Positions 9,301 through 17,475 of a stretch of 64,000 nt of DNA are shown in pieces. A program made the position numbers and the translations under genes. Under the pieces are notes generated by a model, which ran no database searches, was not told the origin of the DNA, and saw only the letters and a program-made list of their open reading frames with translations. The stretch's first letter is position 1; each line of letters opens with the position of its first letter. Origin of the DNA: a virus; the IMG/VR virus record IMGVR_UViG_3300008262_000100, positions 1 to 64,000 of that record; one strand, 5' to 3'.

Positions 9301-11428
9301 TATATAAAGTACCTGCTACATTGATGGTCCAGTCTGGGCCTACAATTGTTTCAAAATTAGGTAGAAGATTGGATTTGAACCATGCTACCCACTTTTCACC
9401 AACTGAGTTGCCAGTTGTATCCCAAATGCCGTTTGTAACAATTAAGGTTGTTTCAATATCTGGATAAAAACTAATAGGTTTAAGTTGCCCAGATGGATCA
9501 AAAGCTGTATCAACAGTCATTCTCCATAGTGCGGTATTCAGAGGTTCTGTCTCAATTGATACCACTGTGTACACTAGAGGAGGATTAGGATATCGATCAA
9601 TAATTGCTTGTTGTCCTACTAAAGAATCTACAAGAGCTTGGTTATAAAATGATTTATCTAAGGCTACGCTATCGCTAGTATAAGAAAAAAGAGTAGGGCC
9701 TGGCCCAACATTAACTACACCAGGATCTGTACCACCAAATTGTGTAAAACCACTAGTGCCTTCTATTAAATGTATACCTCTATAGGCAAAATAAGTAAAT
9801 GAATTTAACCATTCTACCCTTGCACCATTTGTAATAGTAATGCCGTCAGCGTTAGGAGTAATTAATGTTACACTAAAGAATAACATTGATGCTTCTTTGC
9901 TGCTAGGAGTGAGTGCGCTGCCGTCAACTAGTATACCCCTACCCGAATCATTTACACTTGTAGGAACTCCGTCGAACAAGTAAAATGGTTTGCCTTGGTC
10001 AAGGTTTGCAAACGGTTCTTCAACTGTTACTAACCAAAAGTTTGAATCTAAAGGGTCAGTTACTACTGATGACACAGTATATACTGTGTCATAAATTTCT
10101 GGATCAACTATCCAGCAAGCTATCTTTGTTCCTGGTGTTGCAAGTGTGTTAAAATTTGCTGGTAGAGGTGATTTTTCAACCTGAACAGCATACGGATCAA
10201 AACTTAAACCAAACCCACTTCCCGGATAATCTTGTGTATCTAATAATTCTGTACCGTAAGGGCTTTCTGTTACGGTACTTAACTGAGTTATAACTGTAAT
10301 ATTGTGTACATAAGGACTACGTGCAATTGTTGTTGCACCTGGAGCAAATCTAAATCCGTAACCTGTGTTAGCAACAGAATCATAATAAAAATTCTTTACA
10401 GTTAAAAATTCTACAGTAGTGTCGCCGTTGAGTAAAAATGCATCATTAAATTTTGTTGCGTCTGTAGGAAAAATATTAACAGATCTAATACCAAATCCTT
10501 TAACAGCTACACCATTAGGAACTGTTAATGGAAATATTTCTTCGTAATCCCCAGGAAAGATAATAATTTCATCTCCTGCTTGAGCTTGACTTAGAGCGTG
10601 CTTTATTGTTTTAAATGTTGATTGTTGATGTGTTCCGTAGTTCTCATCAATACCTTCTTGACTAACATAAATTGTTTGGCCTTGCTCTAATACATAGTTA
10701 ATGTTGTTTACAATTAACTCTTGAGAGTTTATTTCTGTAGAAACAATATCTTTAATATAAACATTGTTCCAACGTTTATCAACAGCACCTAAATTAAACT
10801 GATTAGTTACATCTGGAATTAGATTACTGTCTATATCAGCGTTAATTATTACGTTGTCTGTGTTAGCATCACCAAAAGTTACATCTCCATCAAATGTAAT
10901 GTTGCCTGTTGCGTGTAGGTTGCCCTGTACATCAACATTTGTTGTGGTAAATTCTATTCTTCCTAGACCGTTGGCTTGAATTATAATATCACTGTTAGAT
11001 GTTATATTTTCAATTAATTGATCGCTAAATCTTAAATTGCTTGTTCCTATGCGGTTGGTTACTACTTTAGGATCTAGCAATTGATTAGGAACAATATTAA
11101 TTTGTCCGCTAGGATCTTGTATTCGGTAAGTATTGAATACAATATTTCCTAATTCTGCTTGTGTGTCAACTATTAAATTTGTAGTGTCAAAAAAACCGTT
11201 AATAGTTAACGCTTGAGAAGGTGCATCAGTATTAATACCAATAAATCCACTTGTTACATCTAAGTATAAGAGGTTATCAGTTTCAGAATTGTTGTGGAAC
11301 GCTAGATCTACGCCATTTCTTAGTAGATTAGCCGAAAGTAAAGGACCGCTAATCCTGCCTAGCGATTCTGTTAGCTCTTCTGGGCTTGGAAATATTGGGC
11401 CACCGCCGCCACCGCCTGATGCTGGCAT
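6389..11428 (-). CDS. Giant tail-fibre-like protein with beta-helix and repeated shaft, 1679 aa
   Basis: Starts with a Gly-rich leader, then GRISGPLLSANLLRNG near residue 24, shared with the 1758-aa fibre. A pectin-lyase-like beta-helix begins near residue 253 (TIYVSQEGIDE, then AGDEIIIFPGDY). The middle carries several modules with (V)TDPLDSNFWLVTV-type strands in place of the LamG domain of its paralog. The second half is a shaft of repeated N-x-I-T/S-T and DSDLxL units, in which the ANGTG signature is more degenerate than in the paralog. The C-terminus has the RWNTD-GSAW module and ends in SFWGIVLG. An AAGGAGTAAGGAATG start context supports the chosen ATG. Probably a structural fibre or adhesin arising by duplication with its neighbour. 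Confidence 0.8.
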   Translation of the reverse strand: MPASGGGGGGPIFPSPEELTESLGRISGPLLSANLLRNGVDLAFHNNSETDNLLYLDVTSGFIGINTDAPSQALTINGFFDTTNLIVDTQAELGNIVFNTYRIQDPSGQINIVPNQLLDPKVVTNRIGTSNLRFSDQLIENITSNSDIIIQANGLGRIEFTTTNVDVQGNLHATGNITFDGDVTFGDANTDNVIINADIDSNLIPDVTNQFNLGAVDKRWNNVYIKDIVSTEINSQELIVNNINYVLEQGQTIYVSQEGIDENYGTHQQSTFKTIKHALSQAQAGDEIIIFPGDYEEIFPLTVPNGVAVKGFGIRSVNIFPTDATKFNDAFLLNGDTTVEFLTVKNFYYDSVANTGYGFRFAPGATTIARSPYVHNITVITQLSTVTESPYGTELLDTQDYPGSGFGLSFDPYAVQVEKSPLPANFNTLATPGTKIACWIVDPEIYDTVYTVSSVVTDPLDSNFWLVTVEEPFANLDQGKPFYLFDGVPTSVNDSGRGILVDGSALTPSSKEASMLFFSVTLITPNADGITITNGARVEWLNSFTYFAYRGIHLIEGTSGFTQFGGTDPGVVNVGPGPTLFSYTSDSVALDKSFYNQALVDSLVGQQAIIDRYPNPPLVYTVVSIETEPLNTALWRMTVDTAFDPSGQLKPISFYPDIETTLIVTNGIWDTTGNSVGEKWVAWFKSNLLPNFETIVGPDWTINVAGTLYIVDYVIQDPVNTNMWRIYVTTSLVAGVGIPIFSSPGVGTVTRSTVEMRSINSANVYGTYGAVADGANTLAYLIGHNFGYIGTGLNSLNDRSIVIQANEVVEQNNGKIYYDSVDHKGDYRIGNIFYVNQETGQVIFDAQSIDFGAQGNITLEGPDSTTVIDRFAVQTGNIRIYDNNINSITGPINIVADNNITNLNTDVFVTGNLDVTGDVNVDGDVFLGDQPFNDTVSVIAKVTTDLLPNQNNFYELGSNSLRWQNAYLKLIDIDGITQISNNTIQTLTTDTDLKFQAATTGIVQVTTTNVQVDNDLTVNLHSEFYSESVTTNVDALTLDTGIVVITGNSITTKNNSDLELQSSIGSIVSIGLNDVEVDNNLVNNSLSTFKNTNITGSIVHYGDYNLTGNKIQAGSAEVSNISVTEETQLYNININNNVIQTILLNSNLIIGTQVGGSVNVQNNNLEITNDLKVLGTSFFDSVSTLTTIESDVFTTGNILITDNSITTSVNSDLRLLANGTGNIYIPLTNLEILNNLTVFLTTTLKDSVDVNGDIELYGLYDQTGDRNQTGSTTVSNKLTVTESAQFIDFNITDNVISTTVTDSDLKLGAVGTNIVNVKNTNVEILQDLTVGGNFTVNGDSTLKNTTILGDITLLGNIDQTGNTDIIGTFANNNISVPSALAYFSVPNIKILGNEISITALDTDLQFTANGNGSIIVDDKIKFTSNNVTNVWPLASTDLQKSLLVSPNGIGNAVIDSTTSLVLPVGNTSTRTLVSNGEVRFNNTSLLFEGYQTAGLVSFKDLYDNDRNTYVTSELTPGFNDKIIRFGVNEVVVARLDDEKFYSNSLYTSSINITGNTISSINSANNINFVVSGTGETAVNGISFQDNKIINNTNNAIILNTTNRGYVKFAGSAGLVIPAGTSSERPPIPEIGQTRWNTDSGNERLETWDGSAWIASIGQTGSVNVGILEEITSFWGIVLG

Positions 11429-11438
11429 TCCTTACTCC

Positions 11439-12218
11439 TTACTGGTCAAAACCGTGTAGTACCGTCACTGGTTTGCCGTACGGTACTGGCGATCCAAATT
11501 GCAAATAATATCCTGACCCGGTATTTGTACTGTCTACAATGTTAATAACTGTACCGCTGTCAATTTGTGTTGCTGCAGGTAGCGACATTGTAACTGTTAG
11601 TAGTTGGCTGGTTTCGTTGACTGTATAATTTTGTACAACTGCGCCCACTGGTACATTTGTGCCTGTAATTGCGGCACCGCTGATATTAACAGACACATAA
11701 ATTGGGTCTGTAGAAGTATCAAAAAATAAAACACTATCTCCTACTAGCGTATCTGCGCTAACATCACCGGAATAAGTAACTCCCGTTATTGTTGGATTAT
11801 TAACCACTGTATAGTTTGTTGTATGTAGTTGTAAAACGTTTTCAACGATTACAATTAAATTTGCTCCAGACCAAGTGTTACCATTAGCAACTACCGTTGG
11901 TGGTGCTGGGTTTAAAGGTCCAAAGAATGTGGTTACAGCATCACCATAACCTAAAGTTTGTTGTACAATGCCTGAAGATTCTTTATATCGAATATTTCTC
12001 CAACTTGCACTTGCGCCTTCATACACTTCAACTTCGTTAGTGTCAGTATTGTATCGCATCATACCTACTATTGGACTAATTGGACGTTGATCTGTAGTTC
12101 CTTTAGGCATCAACATATTATTAGGTGTGTTCATTACTACGCCGTTAGTAATGTCTACGGCTAATCTGCTGTCGCTTAGTGATCGTCTATTAAGAACTTG
12201 TTTTCTTAAATATCTCAT
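11439..12218 (-). CDS. Virion structural / fibre-associated protein, 259 aa
   Basis: Residues about 20-70 carry the phage-fibre module seen in neighbouring proteins: LMPKGTTDQRP, GMMRYNTDTNEVEVYEG, then an aromatic SW. The rest is Thr/Val-rich beta structure with no membrane segment or recognised enzyme motif. The start lies one base from the stop of the 114-aa gene and the end lies 10 bases from the next fibre, so it belongs to the same late operon. It may be a short fibre or an adaptor for the giant fibres. Function is not established. Confidence 0.65.
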   Translation of the reverse strand: MRYLRKQVLNRRSLSDSRLAVDITNGVVMNTPNNMLMPKGTTDQRPISPIVGMMRYNTDTNEVEVYEGASASWRNIRYKESSGIVQQTLGYGDAVTTFFGPLNPAPPTVVANGNTWSGANLIVIVENVLQLHTTNYTVVNNPTITGVTYSGDVSADTLVGDSVLFFDTSTDPIYVSVNISGAAITGTNVPVGAVVQNYTVNETSQLLTVTMSLPAATQIDSGTVINIVDSTNTGSGYYLQFGSPVPYGKPVTVLHGFDQ

Positions 12219-12219
12219 T

Positions 12220-12564
12220 TTATACCGCCAATGTACTAACTGTTGCTACTAAATTAGCAATGTCACCTTTCGCAACTAACATATCTCCCAAACTTAATAC
12301 TAGTTTTTCTTGATCAAAAGAAACTGTTTCACCTGCAGGCACTGGAAGTCCATTAACAATTATTGTGTTGGATGCTGGCGTTGTTGCCGAGCCCGAAGAT
12401 GGAACAGCATATAAAAATAATTTTACTTGACCTGCTGTTGGATTTCCTGGATCAAATTCTGCTGTGTTGCAAACTATTACTGAAGTAATTGCATCGCCGT
12501 TGGTGCTTGCACTAGTGTAAATTGCTGCGGTAGTTGTTCCTATTGTTGCATTTGTTATTGCCAT
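12220..12564 (-). CDS. Small virion structural protein, 114 aa
   Basis: A compact beta-rich protein starting MAITNATIGTT, with alternating hydrophobic strands (TSVIVCN, VKLFLYAV) and a C-terminal half (NGLPVPAGETVSFDQEK, LVLSLGDMLVAKG) resembling the end of the 180-aa protein at 422-964. It fits between two structural genes with almost no spacing. It resembles small phage decoration or neck/fibre-base proteins; which of these cannot be decided from the sequence. Confidence 0.65.
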   Translation of the reverse strand: MAITNATIGTTTAAIYTSASTNGDAITSVIVCNTAEFDPGNPTAGQVKLFLYAVPSSGSATTPASNTIIVNGLPVPAGETVSFDQEKLVLSLGDMLVAKGDIANLVATVSTLAV

Positions 12565-12573
12565 TTTTATTCC

Positions 12574-13605
12574 TTAAAATAATATACTCCATAACAATGC
12601 TCTCTTCTTAGCTACTAATTCGTCAGACGCAATGTTATTGCTAAAAAATATTCCAGTCCTACCTGCTGTTTGAGCAAGGGTTGTTAAGTTTGATCTTGAA
12701 TATAATTTTGTACGGCCAGCTACCGATGTTTCAAACGCTGTTTGATCGTCTAATTTTAAAATTGAATCTATTTCAATATAATTTGTAGTTGCCGTTAGTA
12801 TAAGATCAGCTGCTGAAGTATTTCTAACTGTGTTTTGATATATGTTAACGTTATCAACGTTTAATCCCGTGCTAGTAATACTAGCTCGCAAAGAAGGAAG
12901 ACTGTCTCCTAATGTCTTAATAGAAAATTTTATGTTAGTATTTGTAGTCTCAACAATACTAAACGCAATAGAAGGATCTAATAAATCTGATGAGGTATAA
13001 ATTTTATCAACTACAGCCATTCCAGAAACATCTGCTAGTACGTAATCAGTTACAAATTTTCTTGTTGTGAGATAGTTGTTGCCTGTTGGATCAGAAACTG
13101 GAAATAGTCTATCTTCATAATTTGTAGCATTAACAAGTTTTAAGACTGCATCAGTATCATTTTGTAAATCAAATGAAAGATCTGATCCCGGTGCTGTTCC
13201 AAGACTTGCTGCTTGTATACCTACTAGCTTGTCGTCTGTTGTTTTAAAAACAAATGTTCCTAATACAGTATCATCAGCTATTGGATCATAATGTGTTACC
13301 GACTCGTCAAATAATAACTGAGCGTCTGGGAATTCTGTACTTTCGCTGCCAGCACTTCTTTGTATTTGTATACCTGATGTTATTTCTGAAACACCGCTAG
13401 GGCCAGCTTCGCCCCTGTTTAATAAAATAATATTATCTTCTACTTGTAAATCAGTTACATTTATATAGGTAGTATTGCCAAGAACATTTAAATTTCCTGT
13501 AACTATAACAGTTCCGGTTTCATTACCCGTATCAAGTGTAATAGTGCCGTTAGGGGTCACTTGTACATGATAGTTACTTTGACTAACTTTTAATATTCTA
13601 GACAT
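12574..13605 (-). CDS. Virion structural protein with fibre modules, 343 aa
   Basis: Near residues 33-68 it has the module VTGNLNVLGNTTYINV-TDLQVEDNIILLN, common in structural proteins of marine T4-like phages. A related form occurs in the 603-aa protein at 58082-59893 (INATNLLVEDLLIEIGK). The middle part is Asp/Thr-rich beta structure. The C-terminus ends in the hydrophobic RALLWSILF, like the hydrophobic ends of the two giant fibres. A late structural role, probably a short fibre or decoration, is inferred from modules and context. Confidence 0.65.
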   Translation of the reverse strand: MSRILKVSQSNYHVQVTPNGTITLDTGNETGTVIVTGNLNVLGNTTYINVTDLQVEDNIILLNRGEAGPSGVSEITSGIQIQRSAGSESTEFPDAQLLFDESVTHYDPIADDTVLGTFVFKTTDDKLVGIQAASLGTAPGSDLSFDLQNDTDAVLKLVNATNYEDRLFPVSDPTGNNYLTTRKFVTDYVLADVSGMAVVDKIYTSSDLLDPSIAFSIVETTNTNIKFSIKTLGDSLPSLRASITSTGLNVDNVNIYQNTVRNTSAADLILTATTNYIEIDSILKLDDQTAFETSVAGRTKLYSRSNLTTLAQTAGRTGIFFSNNIASDELVAKKRALLWSILF

Positions 13606-13620
13606 TCTAAATCCTTAATT

Positions 13621-13636
13621 GGGGGCCAAAGCCCCC
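13621..13636 (-). terminator. Strong GC hairpin between structural genes
   Basis: GGGGGC-CAAA-GCCCCC is a perfect 6-bp GC stem in the 39-base gap between the 246-aa and 343-aa genes. There is no T-run after it on the minus strand (AATTAAGG follows), so it may be a weak terminator, an RNA-processing site or a 3' end stabiliser. Confidence 0.5.
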
Positions 13637-13644
13637 GTATTTAA

Positions 13645-14385
13645 TTATTGATTCTGAATAGTTACAGTACCAATGTCGCTGCCGCTAGGAGCAACTGCTG
13701 AACCAAATGTCCATTTAGCAACTGCACCACTAACATACTGACTACCTGCACTACTTGAACCACCGTGTGTATTAGCTGTTGGAACTAGTACCGCGTGACG
13801 TGCTGTTAATTTAGCAACAAGATATGTGCCTCCATCACTGTCAGTAGCCATAATACTCATTTCGCCTTCACCTTTAGTTTCGGTTGTAACTAGTTTGAAA
13901 ATACTAGTAGCTTGGCTTGTTTGTACTTTGTAACGACGTGTGCTAACTTGTTTGATAATGTCGCCGGTTAAAATTTCTGAATCGCCTGAACCATATTGTG
14001 TTTCCGCTTTAATACCGTTCTGACGAGCTGATGCACCAGATGTTAGTGTTGCTACAGGAGTAGCACTACCTGAGGCACTGCCGCCTGTAATTGAACCGTT
14101 AAATGTGATAGTTGGTGCAGATGTATATCCAGAACCTGCTGATACTACTGTTACGGTATAAGTTGTTGCTCCAGTTACAACTACTTGTAGTACTGGTTTT
14201 GCACCACCTGTAATTTGTGGAGCAGTAATACTAGCCGCTGGAATTGTAAATGTACCAACTTCTAAATCTGCTAATGTACCGGCTGGTGCTGTTGCACTGG
14301 CTACAGATTCACCACCAACACCTGCTGTACCAAAATCTTGATAGTTAGTGTTGGCAAAATATTTTTTGTTTAATGGACGTCCCAT
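13645..14385 (-). CDS. Putative capsid accessory / virion structural protein, 246 aa
   Basis: It starts MGRPLNKKYF, a beginning I associate with abundant small structural proteins of marine T4-like phages. Residues about 70-110 hold a VSAGSGYTSAPTITF unit, the same GYxxxPxI motif that recurs in the giant baseplate protein at 39571-54561. The rest is Gly/Ser/Thr-rich beta structure. It lies directly downstream of gp23 but behind a terminator and a late-promoter-like box, suggesting separate and possibly high expression. A capsid decoration role is plausible but unproven. Confidence 0.65.
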   Translation of the reverse strand: MGRPLNKKYFANTNYQDFGTAGVGGESVASATAPAGTLADLEVGTFTIPAASITAPQITGGAKPVLQVVVTGATTYTVTVVSAGSGYTSAPTITFNGSITGGSASGSATPVATLTSGASARQNGIKAETQYGSGDSEILTGDIIKQVSTRRYKVQTSQATSIFKLVTTETKGEGEMSIMATDSDGGTYLVAKLTARHAVLVPTANTHGGSSSAGSQYVSGAVAKWTFGSAVAPSGSDIGTVTIQNQ

Positions 14386-14492
14386 TTGTTTTCTCCTTAA
14401 ATATGACGTTCTAGGTCTACGCAGAGGGATTCTGCATAAGTCTCGCTCTTAGGCAAGCACATATTAGACATTATTATTTAGCTGATCAAGAG
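14386..14492 (-). promoter_or_regulatory. Leader and weak late promoter of the 246-aa gene
   Basis: GCTAAATA at 14475-14482 (minus strand) keeps the TAAATA core of late promoters. The leader downstream contains a GCAGA/TCTGC hairpin (14421-14425 with 14431-14435), and an AAGGAGAA ribosome-binding site precedes the ATG. Together with the terminator just upstream this would form an independent transcription unit. Confidence 0.4.
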
Positions 14493-14514
14493 AAAGGGCA
14501 CCTAAGTGCCCTTT
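14493..14514 (-). terminator. Terminator downstream of gp23
   Basis: A perfect 9-bp inverted repeat, AAAGGGCAC and GTGCCCTTT around a 4-base loop, lies 25 bases after the major capsid stop codon. On the minus strand it is followed by CTCTT. It is the strongest hairpin in the head gene cluster and sits where T4-type phages are expected to terminate or stabilise gene 23 messages. Confidence 0.75.
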
Positions 14515-14539
14515 AACTTGTATTACTTTAAGTAACGAA

Positions 14540-15697
14540 TTACTTGAAGCTTACGTTGCTTAGGCTTACACGACCTAGGTAGTCAGCTGCGTTACCTAGA
14601 GATGAAGCTGTGTTTGTCAACTCAACATAACCATAACGTGTCATAAATGATACGACTGGTTCAAATGTTGCTGGATCCAATACAACACCAGAGCTCATTA
14701 GAGGAATGTATGGGCAGTAGAACGCTGCTGCATCACTCTCGCTTGAACCTTTGTAACCAATTAGAACATCGGTTGTGTCGGCTGAATATGTATTAACATA
14801 CACTTTCATAGCATTGTTTAATGTACCAACAAACTTAGTGTTTGTAGGTGCTTCAAATGTACCTTCAGTTGTACGTGCAAATGCTGATGTTGTTGCGCTC
14901 TGTAAAACTGTTAGAGCGTATGGGCTTACAACAGCCCAGTTACCAGCACCACGACGTGTACGCTGAGCGATCAAGTTTGCAACACGGTTGATTTGAACAG
15001 CAAGAGCTGCGTGTTCGTCACCAACGAATGTAGCTGTACCTGAAACAGCGTTTTGGTCAAATGCTTCAACTGCTGTACCAGCCAAACCGTATAGAGATGC
15101 TAGGATCTCTTGGTCGATTTCAGCTGTAATTTCTTGTGCTAGAGCTGCCATAACTTCAGCTTCGATATCAATACCTTGCTGAGCTTGTGCATCTTGAGCA
15201 GCTTCAAAAGTCCAACGTGCGCTTAACTTACGAGTTTTTGCCTCGACAGTTTGCTTGAGGATTTGAATGCTCATTTTCTTACCAGCTTGGCCTTCTAGGC
15301 TAGCTGTAGAAGATGCTCTACCAGTAGAATCATTACCAGAATAGTTTTCAGCAATTTTGAATGGGCTTAGTGCCTCTTCACCTGCTGTTACGCCAGTTGC
15401 TGAGTCAGCATAGCGTACACGTAAGGTATGGATTTGACCAACTGGGCCAGTCATTGGTTGTACACCGACCAACTCGTTAGCGATAACTGTTGGCATAACA
15501 CGACGGATTACTGGAAGAATCACGCGGTTTAAAGTTGCGACGTTGCCGGCAGAAGTAGTACCTGCTGTAGCAGATTCTGAAAGGTACCTACGAGTATTCT
15601 CTAAAGTAACTCCCATCACGCTACGCTTAGTACCGTTTAGGCCTTCTAATAGAGCCTCTTTGGTCTCTGCCCAACGGCCGTTTAGTAGTTCAGACAT
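14540..15697 (-). CDS. 23: Major capsid protein gp23
   Basis: The 385-aa product carries the gp23 signature around residues 73-95 (ANELVGVQPMTGPVGQ, then LRVRYAD) and ends with the gp23-like segment on cleavage-site-distal strands. A probable prohead-protease site is LSE|S at residues 39-42, matching the L-x-E rule of gp21 proteases, so the first 41 residues would be removed on maturation. It is shorter than T4 gp23 (521 aa), as is usual in marine relatives. It follows gp22 with a 12-base gap containing AAGGAGAA and precedes a strong terminator. It forms the capsid hexamers. Confidence 0.95.
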   Translation of the reverse strand: MSELLNGRWAETKEALLEGLNGTKRSVMGVTLENTRRYLSESATAGTTSAGNVATLNRVILPVIRRVMPTVIANELVGVQPMTGPVGQIHTLRVRYADSATGVTAGEEALSPFKIAENYSGNDSTGRASSTASLEGQAGKKMSIQILKQTVEAKTRKLSARWTFEAAQDAQAQQGIDIEAEVMAALAQEITAEIDQEILASLYGLAGTAVEAFDQNAVSGTATFVGDEHAALAVQINRVANLIAQRTRRGAGNWAVVSPYALTVLQSATTSAFARTTEGTFEAPTNTKFVGTLNNAMKVYVNTYSADTTDVLIGYKGSSESDAAAFYCPYIPLMSSGVVLDPATFEPVVSFMTRYGYVELTNTASSLGNAADYLGRVSLSNVSFK

Positions 15698-15708
15698 TTA
15701 ATTTCTCC

Positions 15709-16815
15709 TTAAATTTTTAGTCCAGCGAGGCGACGGATATCGATAATATTTGAATCTTCCTCGCCGCTACGATTTGCGTTGGTAATTTGTTTATTACCTG
15801 TAATTTCTTTAGCCTCTACAAGTGCCTGTTTCTTCTGCGGAGTTTTGCCGGCTGTACCATTAAGTACTGCTGGTAGATACTTGTCAAAACTTTCTACAAG
15901 TCTTGTCGTTTTCACGCTCTCCATTAATTCACCCATGATGTCACGTTGCTCTGAATTCAATGGAGCAAGTAATTCGTTCATGATTGCTTTTCTTTCTTGC
16001 GACTCTTTTAGGGTCGCAATCTCTGCATTTTTACTTTCTACTACCGCCTTTGCTTCTTCAGCTTGTTTAAAAGCTTCTGAAATGGCTAATTCTTTCATGT
16101 CTATGACTTTGAGTAATTTAGCAGATTCTGATTTTTCGTTTAAGTAACTAGCTTGATACTCAGAAGCAAATGCTTCAAAGAGCTTACGACCAAAGTCGTT
16201 ACGACGAGCTGCATCAATGTCTTCTCTAAGAGCTGTTAACTCGGCGCTGAGGCTTTCATTAACAACTTTATCGACCATTTTTGCTGCACGTTCTACAAAC
16301 TGTTGCTTAATCTTCTTAAGTTGTCCTTTACCTTCGCGAACTAAACGTACTTTAGTTTCTGCTAGGTCTTGCTTGTCTTTGTAAAATTCTGTAATTTCTT
16401 GAGCTAGAGCTTCTACAACAAATTGTTCCAACTTACCAAATTTATTAGCCATTACTACCTGATCTTCGTGTAGTTCTTTAACTTCTGAAGCTAGCTGGCG
16501 TGTAACAAATTCCTTCATTACATTGCTATCTTGCCTCATTCTTAAAGCATATTTGGCTTTCATTTCAGAAAGTTGTTTGCGATCATCAACAAACTCGGCA
16601 ACTTCTTTTGATAGATGTTCTGTAACCATACGGTCAACAGCTTCAACCATCATTTCCTTGTCGTGTTCATATTTTTGTGCAAACTCTTCGCGTAGTTGTT
16701 GAGCAGCTTGTTCACGAGCTTCGTTTACACGACTCTCGAAAGCCATCTCAATTGACTCTTTGATCTCCTCAGAAATCACATTGTTTTCAAATAAAGTTTT
16801 TAGTGCATCCAACAT
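15709..16815 (-). CDS. 22: Prohead scaffolding core protein gp22
   Basis: A 368-aa, highly charged, almost wholly helical protein with long heptad-like Glu/Lys/Gln runs (residues about 20-290), typical of the T4 gp22 internal scaffold. It sits in the conserved order gp21-gp22-gp23. The assembly core it forms is degraded by gp21 and lost from the head. It is longer than T4 gp22 (about 270 aa). The C-terminal 50 residues are basic and less helical (GKTPQKKQ, IDIRRLAGLKI), a likely contact with shell or portal. Confidence 0.9.
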   Translation of the reverse strand: MLDALKTLFENNVISEEIKESIEMAFESRVNEAREQAAQQLREEFAQKYEHDKEMMVEAVDRMVTEHLSKEVAEFVDDRKQLSEMKAKYALRMRQDSNVMKEFVTRQLASEVKELHEDQVVMANKFGKLEQFVVEALAQEITEFYKDKQDLAETKVRLVREGKGQLKKIKQQFVERAAKMVDKVVNESLSAELTALREDIDAARRNDFGRKLFEAFASEYQASYLNEKSESAKLLKVIDMKELAISEAFKQAEEAKAVVESKNAEIATLKESQERKAIMNELLAPLNSEQRDIMGELMESVKTTRLVESFDKYLPAVLNGTAGKTPQKKQALVEAKEITGNKQITNANRSGEEDSNIIDIRRLAGLKI

Positions 16816-16828
16816 GTGATTCTCCCTA

Positions 16829-17458
16829 TTATTGGAGTCTGCTTATTATACCTAATAAGCTCTCTTTGAGATATTTCTGTGCTTTAGGATCTCCCTTGAC
16901 CTCTTGCGCTATGCGTAAGGCGCTAAGACCACCACGATTATTCATCAGGTGTTCATAGATTGGTGTAGGATATGCTCCTGGGGCACTAGGTTGAGCTACC
17001 ATATCTACTGTGATAATCTCAAAATCCGATACTTCACCGGAACCGTCATCTCTGACGTTTCCGGATCCGCGACTTGATACTCCTAATTTCACACCACTTT
17101 CTAACATGGTGCGAATTAGTTGTCCCATTGGTGTAGGTAAAACTTTAAGTTTACCGTATCCATTTGGACCATCCATCCACATATTAATAATCATATGTGA
17201 CACTCGGTCCAAATTAATTTTTAGATCATCGGGATGATCTACTTCTCCGAGTACGCTATAACCATTCTGAATCTGATCGTTAAGGGTTTTGACAGCCTTG
17301 CCAATCTCTTGCACAGGATAAACACGCTGATTAGCGTTGCGTATACCGCCTTGGATACAAATCCCAGACATATACAAGTTTTTCCCATCTTTGTCATCAG
17401 ATTCGACTATGATTTTAGCTTGGTCGAAACTGAGATTTTCTCGGAGGTATAAAGACAT
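16829..17458 (-). CDS. 21: Prohead core protease gp21
   Basis: A 209-aa protein of the T4 gp21 serine protease family. The candidate catalytic residues are visible: His75 in GEVDHPDD, a Ser in GVSSRGSG (residues 126-133) and Asp152 in IITVDMVA. The N-terminal part has the GGIRNANQRVYP strand typical of the family. It processes capsid and core proteins at L-x-E type sites during head maturation. It is flanked by the acidic core protein and gp22 in the classic T4 order. Confidence 0.92.
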   Translation of the reverse strand: MSLYLRENLSFDQAKIIVESDDKDGKNLYMSGICIQGGIRNANQRVYPVQEIGKAVKTLNDQIQNGYSVLGEVDHPDDLKINLDRVSHMIINMWMDGPNGYGKLKVLPTPMGQLIRTMLESGVKLGVSSRGSGNVRDDGSGEVSDFEIITVDMVAQPSAPGAYPTPIYEHLMNNRGGLSALRIAQEVKGDPKAQKYLKESLLGIISRLQ

Positions 17459-17475
17459 ATTTTACGTCTTCCTAA

